Shown here in pieces: positions 23,156 through 27,033 of a stretch of 27,033 bases of DNA; position 1 is the stretch's first letter; every line of letters starts with the position of its first letter. Made by a program: the position numbers and the translations under genes. The stretch lies in IMG/VR virus record IMGVR_UViG_3300020717_000020, positions 1-27,033 of that record; one strand, written 5' to 3'. The stretch comes from a virus. The notes below the pieces were generated by a model. That model was not told where the DNA came from and searched no databases. It worked only from the letters and a program-made list of their open reading frames with translations.

Positions 23156-23163
23156 TACTTTTA
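23156..23163 (+). promoter_or_regulatory. Promoter -7 box TACTTTTA before initiator tRNA
   Basis: GTTTCAATACTTTTATAATA drives the stretch containing tRNA-Met. A 30-codon frame from ATG 23185 that runs into the tRNA (to 23277) is open but weak. Confidence 0.55.
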
Positions 23164-23256
23164 TAATATAGCAATCAAATAAAAATGATCGGCGAAAAAG
23201 GGGCTGATGACAACAAGAAAGATGTTGACAACCCACGATCGTTTTTAAAATTATAT

Positions 23257-23328
23257 TGCGCTGTAGAGCAGCGGTAGCTTATCGGGCTCATAACCCGGGG
23301 GTCGTGGGTTCGAATCCCACTGGCGCAA
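23257..23328 (+). tRNA. tRNA-Met (CAT), initiator type
   Basis: The anticodon stem has GGG/CCC pairs (TCGGG-CTCATAA-CCCGG) and the D-stem has A11-T24, both initiator marks. Acceptor TGCGCTG with TGGCGCA starts with a T-A pair. CCA is encoded at 23329-23331. Initiator type is inferred; no elongator Met tRNA is seen. Confidence 0.85.
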
Positions 23329-23357
23329 CCAAATTAACAGGTTTCAATCAAAAAATA

Positions 23358-23537
23358 ATGAGAAAGATAGTAATTTTCAGAAAAGAAGAAGGTAATCCAA
23401 ACAAGATCGTTCTGAGGTCTATAACACCATCACCTCTTTGGCAAGGATACACGAAGGCAGGAGCAGTGATCGAGTCAGAGGCTAAAAACCTTGCGAGGGC
23501 GTTGGAACCAAGCTTCACAGGATATTACCTAGCATAA
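23358..23537 (+). CDS. Small protein of unknown function (59 aa)
   Basis: Starts at ATG 23358; the longer frame from 23256 crosses tRNA-Met and is rejected. The product MRKIVIFRKEEGNPNKIVLR continues with SITPSPLWQGYTKAGAVIES, beta strands followed by a short helix. It lies between tRNA-Met and tRNA-Glu. No family is recognised. Confidence 0.6.
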   Translation: MRKIVIFRKEEGNPNKIVLRSITPSPLWQGYTKAGAVIESEAKNLARALEPSFTGYYLA

Positions 23538-23543
23538 GACATT

Positions 23544-23617
23544 GCTCCTATAGATCACGTTGGCTAGATCGCCACCCTTTCACGGTGGAGAAGGCGGGTC
23601 GGCACCGCTTGGGAGTA
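23544..23617 (+). tRNA. tRNA-Glu (TTC)
   Basis: Acceptor GCTCCTA with TGGGAGT, anticodon arm CCACC-CTTTCAC-GGTGG, T-arm GGCGG-GTCGGCA-CCGCT. It starts six bases after the upstream stop. Confidence 0.92.
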
Positions 23618-23642
23618 CTAACCAAACAAAAAGAAAAACGAA

Positions 23643-23816
23643 ATGAGAAATTTCACAATGCTTTGCGCGATCGTGTCACTTGTATTATCGTCATGCGGCG
23701 ACGCTTCAAACGCTCCAAAGAGCACAGTAGACTCAACAAAAACGGCAGTTCACGTAGACAGCGCTGCGACAATGACACCGACTGTCACAGCAACTGACAC
23801 CACAAAACACAAGTAG
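23643..23816 (+). CDS. Small lipoprotein, o-spanin candidate (57 aa)
   Basis: The N-terminus MRNFTMLCAIVSLVLSSCGD is a lipoprotein signal with lipobox L-S-S-C (Cys 18). The mature part is short, Thr/Ser/Ala-rich and lacks other Cys. Directly downstream lies a membrane coiled-coil gene, so this pair may be an outer- and inner-membrane spanin. O-spanins are often small lipoproteins, but other phage lipoproteins look the same. Stop TAG and next ATG are adjacent. Confidence 0.65.
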   Translation: MRNFTMLCAIVSLVLSSCGDASNAPKSTVDSTKTAVHVDSAATMTPTVTATDTTKHK

Positions 23817-24185
23817 ATGAAAATATCAGCAAAGTTAATCACTGTCGCTGTATTGATAGGATTATTGTACCTGGGGTATACTCTGCTCCAGGGCAATACT
23901 ATTAAGCTGACCAAAGAACAGCACGCTATAGACAGCCTTACAACAGAGATCGCAAAGCTAGACTCTCAGCACGTAAAAAAAGACAGCGTCATCACGGTAT
24001 ACAAAGACAGCATAGTCTACGTCGATAAGGCGATAGAGACCGAGAAGACAAAATACGTTCACATTAAACACAAATACGATGAAATACGCACTCACGTTGC
24101 TCACTACACTCCTACTCAACTTGACAGCTTTTTCGCAAAGCGTTACGGACACACCGAAGCTGACACTGTCTCACAAAGTAGGTAA
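23817..24185 (+). CDS. i-spanin-like membrane coiled-coil protein (122 aa)
   Basis: One N-terminal hydrophobic segment (LITVAVLIGLLYLGYTLLQG, about residues 7-26) precedes a long charged helix with heptad-like Leu/Ile (KEQHAIDSLTTEIAKLDSQH and VYVDKAIETEKTKYVHIKHK). This is the layout of Rz-type inner-membrane spanins and of similar Bacteroidota phage proteins. The last 107 bases overlap the next gene in another frame, as spanin genes sometimes do. The C-terminal YTPTQLDSFFAKRYGHTEAD has a conserved look. Confidence 0.65.
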   Translation: MKISAKLITVAVLIGLLYLGYTLLQGNTIKLTKEQHAIDSLTTEIAKLDSQHVKKDSVITVYKDSIVYVDKAIETEKTKYVHIKHKYDEIRTHVAHYTPTQLDSFFAKRYGHTEADTVSQSR

Positions 24186-24492
24186 GCATGTAGCGCTAGA
24201 TCTTGTATCGTACGACAGCACCAAAAGCGTATTAAACGTTACCCAGAATGTTCTAAAGATGACCGAGAACAGATCTAGGATGCAAGACACTGTGATCAAG
24301 GCAGACGAAGACAAGATCGTTATATATAAAAGGCAGGTCCTTCTGATGGAAGCCAAAGAAGAAGAGTACGAGAAGATGATCTCGACGCTACAGACTTCTC
24401 TCAAGCTTGAAAAGATCAAAAGCAAGACATTTTTATACATGGGCATAGGGGTATTCGTAGCAGGATCTGTATATGCAATGACCAGACATTAA
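24079..24492 (+). CDS. Exported coiled-coil protein with C-terminal membrane anchor (137 aa)
   Basis: A signal peptide (MKYALTLLTTLLLNLTAFSQ, likely cut after AFS) is followed by a long charged coiled coil (LNVTQNVLKMTENRSRMQDT and VIKADEDKIVIYKRQVLLME). A C-terminal hydrophobic segment (FLYMGIGVFVAGSVYAM) ends in RH. It overlaps the i-spanin-like gene by 107 bases in the +1 frame. Signal peptide plus tail anchor suggests a periplasmic helical rod joined to the inner membrane, probably in lysis or envelope remodelling. Confidence 0.7.
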   Translation: MKYALTLLTTLLLNLTAFSQSVTDTPKLTLSHKVGKHVALDLVSYDSTKSVLNVTQNVLKMTENRSRMQDTVIKADEDKIVIYKRQVLLMEAKEEEYEKMISTLQTSLKLEKIKSKTFLYMGIGVFVAGSVYAMTRH

Positions 24493-24506
24493 AAATTATA
24501 AAGGTT

Positions 24507-25202
24507 ATGAAATACAAGATTACGCTCATATCTGATACTCACACTAAGCATAAGCAGATCACTGAAGATCTTCCTGGTGGGGATATATTAATCCATGCTG
24601 GCGATATATCTTCGATGGGATATGAGCATGAGATTCGTGAATTCTGTGGATGGTACAATAAGCTAGCCACGTATGATCATAAGGTATTCATCGCAGGCAA
24701 CCATGATTGGGGATTCCAAGACAACGTTGAGAAGACAAAAGAGATCTTAGACTTTTACAAGAATATTGTCTATTTACAAGATGATCTTCTTTGCGTAGGA
24801 GAAGGTTATCAGCAGATGCTTAAAATATGGGGCTCACCTTGGCAGCCTGAGTTCTACAACTGGGCATTTAATCTTCCAAGAAACTCACCCGAAATGTGGG
24901 AGAAGTGGCTGATGATCCCAGAGAACACAGACATATTGATCACCCATGGTCCTGCACACGGAGTTTTGGATAAGGTCATCGGCCTTTACGATAATTTAGG
25001 ATGCGAGATGCTTGCACAGAGGATCAAGAGCGTTAAGCCCAAGATACACGTCTGCGGCCACATACATTCCGGACACGGTTACCGCTTTGATGGGGACACT
25101 CACTACTTCAACGCGTCTGTCTTGGGAGAGGACTACAAATACAGTAACAAACCTATAAGCTTCATCTGGGACAGTCAGACGAACGAGATCGAATTTACAT
25201 AG
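24507..25202 (+). CDS. Calcineurin-like metallophosphoesterase, MPPED type (231 aa)
   Basis: All metal motifs are present: LISDTHTKHKQ (D-x-H), ILIHAGDISSMG (GD), FIAGNHDWG (GNHD), ILITHGPAHG (H) and HVCGHIHSGHGYRF (GHxH). The order and the GxxHGxG end match the MPPED1/UPF0046 branch of phosphoesterases, which hydrolyse phosphodiester or phosphomonoester bonds using two metal ions. The substrate in phages is unknown; RNA-end or nucleotide processing is possible. The size of 231 aa is normal. Confidence 0.85.
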   Translation: MKYKITLISDTHTKHKQITEDLPGGDILIHAGDISSMGYEHEIREFCGWYNKLATYDHKVFIAGNHDWGFQDNVEKTKEILDFYKNIVYLQDDLLCVGEGYQQMLKIWGSPWQPEFYNWAFNLPRNSPEMWEKWLMIPENTDILITHGPAHGVLDKVIGLYDNLGCEMLAQRIKSVKPKIHVCGHIHSGHGYRFDGDTHYFNASVLGEDYKYSNKPISFIWDSQTNEIEFT

Positions 25203-25204
25203 TC

Positions 25205-25214
25205 GATATTTATA
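25205..25214 (+). promoter_or_regulatory. GATATTTATA promoter-like box
   Basis: GATATTTATA follows the phosphoesterase stop by three bases and precedes the holin-like ATG by 15. Confidence 0.4.
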
Positions 25215-25229
25215 GAAAACCTTATCACT

Positions 25230-25502
25230 ATGAATTTCAAACAATGGGTCATCGACCTTTTCAAAGACGAAAGAGGATCTACCTCTATCAAACCGGTCAT
25301 CGCGCTTATCGGATCTCTGTTCCTTTGCATTACTATGCTTTTGAACAGCTACACGCATGAGCAATTCAAGCCAGCACCTGAACTCGTAAACGCTGTGATG
25401 ATAGTCACCGCTATCGGAATGGGAGCAGACTCTCTAGACAAGTTCTCTTTCAAAGGCAAAAAAGAAGAGACACCTACAGAATCAGAAGCTCCACAAGAAT
25501 AA
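25230..25502 (+). CDS. Phage holin-like protein (90 aa)
   Basis: The product MNFKQWVIDLFKDERGSTSI continues with KPVIALIGSLFLCITMLLNS (first membrane helix), a short polar loop THEQFKPAPE, and LVNAVMIVTAIGMGADSLDK (second helix). The tail is charged (KGKKEETPTESEAPQE). From memory, Bacteroidota phage holins of this kind share the DERGS-x-S-x-K-P start and the G-M-G-x-D-x-x-D-K-F end. A small two-helix protein with a charged tail fits a class II/III holin. Confidence 0.75.
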   Translation: MNFKQWVIDLFKDERGSTSIKPVIALIGSLFLCITMLLNSYTHEQFKPAPELVNAVMIVTAIGMGADSLDKFSFKGKKEETPTESEAPQE

Positions 25503-25505
25503 GAT

Positions 25506-25625
25506 ATGAAAAAGCTAGTTACAATATTATTGATCTTGACATTAGTAACATCATGCTCCAGATACGGAGTGTACCATAAGCCTAAGGGATTCCACAAGAA
25601 GACCTTCAGTTGTCAAAGATTCTAA
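25506..25625 (+). CDS. Very small lipoprotein (39 aa)
   Basis: MKKLVTILLILTLVTSCSRY has a lipobox V-T-S-C with Cys 17. The mature part is 23 residues and basic (YGVYHKPKGFHKKTFSCQRF). It starts three bases after the holin stop, so it is co-expressed. It is the kind of tiny lipoprotein that pairs with holins in phage lysis cassettes. Its role is inferred. Confidence 0.6.
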   Translation: MKKLVTILLILTLVTSCSRYGVYHKPKGFHKKTFSCQRF

Positions 25626-25647
25626 ATTCATCATTGAATACCCACAG

Positions 25648-25687
25648 AAAGCGTAATTTCCGAAAGGACTTTGCGCTTTTTCTTTTT
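25648..25687 (+). terminator. Terminator after the lysis-like group
   Basis: AAAGCG (25648-25653) pairs with CGCTTT, enclosing an inner TCC-GAAA-GGA hairpin, followed by TTTTCTTTTTG. Confidence 0.75.
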
Positions 25688-25705
25688 GTTTTCGTTGTTT
25701 TTACG

Positions 25706-25713
25706 TACTTTTA
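25706..25713 (+). promoter_or_regulatory. Promoter -7 box TACTTTTA
   Basis: TTTTTACGTACTTTTATATCATG has the box four bases before the ATG at 25718. Confidence 0.6.
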
Positions 25714-25717
25714 TATC

Positions 25718-25918
25718 ATGGAAAACACATTAAAAAGGGTACAGACAGAGACCATGTACGAGGTCGAATTCAATGGTGAGACATACTCTGTCACACACTC
25801 GGAAGACGCAGATCCGAACAGCGGTTGCACGTCTTGGGAAGTCTATGACGATAATGGAGACTTCGTAGATACTAAAACCGAGATGGAGATCATTGAGTTT
25901 GTGATAGGAAATATATGA
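25718..25918 (+). CDS. Small acidic protein of unknown function (66 aa)
   Basis: Start at ATG 25718. The frame is open upstream to 25610 but that part encodes the terminator and promoter. The product MENTLKRVQTETMYEVEFNG continues with ETYSVTHSEDADPNSGCTSW, a beta-strand-rich, acidic fold. The mRNA would be nearly leaderless. No family is recognised. Confidence 0.65.
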   Translation: MENTLKRVQTETMYEVEFNGETYSVTHSEDADPNSGCTSWEVYDDNGDFVDTKTEMEIIEFVIGNI

Positions 25919-25958
25919 TCACTTTGAAGATCATCTACTCTTTTATCTTAAATTTCGT

Positions 25959-25966
25959 TACTTTTA
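25959..25966 (+). promoter_or_regulatory. Promoter -7 box TACTTTTA
   Basis: TTTCGTTACTTTTATAAAAAC precedes the gene at 26002 by 35 bases and has the standard A-rich leader. Confidence 0.55.
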
Positions 25967-26001
25967 TAAAAACAAATGAATGTCAAACTAAAACAAAAAA
26001 T

Positions 26002-26187
26002 ATGCTATCTATTAACGAATTATCCTCAATTCAAGCCGAAATTGAAAAAAAGTACAATGTAAAGATGCATCCAAGTAGATCTACTTTCCAGATGAATCTA
26101 ATAGACTTTTATGCTGAAAAAAGGAGACTTTCTGATAAACAGATCGAGTGCATTAAAAACCCAAAATATCCTATAAAGGGGATCTAA
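26002..26187 (+). CDS. Small protein of unknown function (61 aa)
   Basis: Start at ATG 26002; an upstream ATG at 25915 would lie before the promoter. The product MLSINELSSIQAEIEKKYNV continues with KMHPSRSTFQMNLIDFYAEK and a basic end (NPKYPIKGI). It is helical and soluble. No family is recognised. Confidence 0.6.
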   Translation: MLSINELSSIQAEIEKKYNVKMHPSRSTFQMNLIDFYAEKRRLSDKQIECIKNPKYPIKGI

Positions 26188-26207
26188 AACCAAAAACGAT
26201 CAAGGTC

Positions 26208-26447
26208 ATGAGTTTACTACAAGAGAACATCAACTGGACTGGTTCTGAGATCTCAAAGGTCCATGCAACACAATCTGCCAGCATCCCAAAAGAAGAAGCA
26301 AGAAAGCGTGCCGGAGCGCTCCAAAAGAAGATATCCGCATTCCTGACTGACGCGAACGATCTGTACGTAGGAGCACCAACTAACGAGCTTGGCAGCATCA
26401 TACTCATGGCAGAGAACATCGAACGCGAAATAGAAAAACTGAAATAG
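26208..26447 (+). CDS. Small helical protein of unknown function (79 aa)
   Basis: The product MSLLQENINWTGSEISKVHA continues with ARKRAGALQKKISAFLTDAN and ends MAENIEREIEKLK. It is all-helical with a heptad-like end, and may form a coiled coil. It lies 20 nt after the previous stop and 4 nt before the next start. No family is recognised. Confidence 0.6.
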   Translation: MSLLQENINWTGSEISKVHATQSASIPKEEARKRAGALQKKISAFLTDANDLYVGAPTNELGSIILMAENIEREIEKLK

Positions 26448-26451
26448 ATAT

Positions 26452-26655
26452 ATGAAGATCACAATGATGCCGTATGTTCACACGTGTTGGACTTGGGCTG
26501 GATTCAAGCAAATTTGTTTAACTCCAGCGATATACTTTACCCATTCCAGAAAAGGATACTTCATAGAGACAGGAGTGTTCACAGACCTTTGGGTTATATC
26601 GATGAACTTCCTAGTGTGGGATTTTGGGGTACAGATTTACAGAGACTTAAAATAG
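26452..26655 (+). CDS. Small aromatic-rich protein of unknown function (67 aa)
   Basis: The product MKITMMPYVHTCWTWAGFKQ and the rest are rich in Trp, Phe and Tyr, with two Cys and moderate hydrophobicity but no distinct transmembrane segment. It starts four bases after the previous stop. No family is recognised. Confidence 0.55.
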   Translation: MKITMMPYVHTCWTWAGFKQICLTPAIYFTHSRKGYFIETGVFTDLWVISMNFLVWDFGVQIYRDLK

Positions 26656-26659
26656 AAAC

Positions 26660-26767
26660 ATGAACACGACAAGACGGGGCATAGTAGACAAGCTCAACAC
26701 GAAAACAAAATTCAACATAACTCACAACGAGCTTGAGTTCATCGTAGAGAACTGGATCACGACGTAG
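26660..26767 (+). CDS. Small protein, 5' part of a probably frameshifted gene (35 aa)
   Basis: ATG 26660 encodes MNTTRRGIVDKLNTKTKFNI...ENWITT and stops at TAG 26765-26767. The adjacent -1 frame, open across this stop, continues RRELDHDVEKGSDSQGFYDS up to TAA 26941 with normal protein character but no ATG start. The two parts likely belonged to one gene. Confidence 0.4.
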   Translation: MNTTRRGIVDKLNTKTKFNITHNELEFIVENWITT

Positions 26768-26943
26768 AAAAGGGATCGGATTCTCAGGGATTCTATGACT
26801 CGAATGTGTGGTATACGATCGCTGACAAGTACAAGATCAAGGAGAGGCTGTGGGAATACGCAAAAAGGTTCTCAACTCCTGCTGATTTTGGTTCTGACTT
26901 TGTGATATACGGAGAGAAGCACGACGTAGGAGATTCACACTAA
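26768..26943 (+). pseudogene. Out-of-frame continuation of the gene at 26660
   Basis: The frame ends at TAA 26941-26943 and reads SDSQGFYDSNVWYTIADKYK followed by IKERLWEYAKRFSTPADFGS, then DFVIYGEKHDVGDSH. No ATG opens it, so it is either a remnant, a product of -1 frameshifting near 26740-26765, or starts at a rare codon such as GTG 26806. Confidence 0.4.
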
Positions 26944-26952
26944 AACAATGAC

Positions 26953-27033
26953 ATGAAGAACAAAGACACGATAGAACTACTGAACTCAGAGGGCATGATA
27001 CTGATGGCAATCAAGACAACTATGACTGAGCAC
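26953..27033 (+). CDS. Small protein, start only (cut by window edge)
   Basis: ATG 26953 opens MKNKDTIELLNSEGMILMAI and continues to the window end without a stop. Too short to classify. Confidence 0.45.
   Translation, partial: MKNKDTIELLNSEGMILMAIKTTMTEH

Overview
The window looks like part of a large tailed-phage genome (or a prophage of that kind) infecting a Bacteroidota host. The evidence is a dense run of very small genes, almost all on the + strand and often joined by ATGA or TAATG overlaps; almost no Shine-Dalgarno sequences; and many promoters with the Bacteroidota-type -7 box TAnnTTTR (usually TACTTTTA, a few TACATTTG) close upstream of the start codon. It also has a phage-sized tRNA set with its own tmRNA, and families typical of Bacteroidota phages (DUF932, DUF2452, WYL_2/DUF2693, DUF4494, T5orf172/GIY-YIG, small lipoproteins, holin- and spanin-like genes). 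No capsid, tail, terminase or polymerase gene is present, so this is an accessory and translation region.

Layout. 1-4720: tandem-repeat genes encoding (S-Q-L-x)n, a holin-like protein, a zinc-ribbon protein, many unrecognised small ORFs, a PD-(D/E)xK-like nuclease and a broken lipoprotein gene. 4720-6110: a repeated AAAAAAGGTAT motif, then DUF2452 and WYL_2 genes. 6110-8850: a candidate minus-strand RNA, one minus-strand gene, small genes, a phage ECF-type sigma factor and a DUF932 protein ending in a strong terminator. 8950-10010: an AT-richer island with two more variable-repeat genes, (G-I-K/E-A-G-x)n and (S-x)n, flanking an LSm-like gene. 10010-10600: two structured non-coding stretches. 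10670-16800: small genes, two more SQLx arrays, a GC-rich structured RNA, a gene that needs a +1 frameshift, a T5orf172 nuclease and a DUF4494 protein. 17010-23620: 22 recognisable tRNAs covering 19 amino acids (only Tyr is absent), one degenerate type II tRNA, one tRNA-sized non-tRNA element and a tmRNA, interspersed with RNA-processing-like genes (cREC, DUF458, ART/KptA-like). 23640-27033: a lysis-like group (lipoproteins, coiled-coil membrane proteins, holin), a metallophosphoesterase and more small genes.

How the parts may fit together. The tRNA/tmRNA block, with at least one tRNA carrying an enlarged 8-nt anticodon loop and next to putative RNA-end-processing enzymes, looks like a set for sustaining translation when host tRNAs are damaged or depleted. 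The sigma factor and the uniform promoter boxes suggest coordinated phage transcription. Many intergenic regions fuse a terminator-like hairpin to the next promoter, and the hairpin arms covary between copies. The most unusual content is three unrelated repeat-protein families (five SQLx loci, one GIxAGx locus, one Sx locus) that each place a variable, C-free codon at a fixed point of a short repeat. All functional statements come from reading the sequence and remembered family features; no database search or folding program was run.
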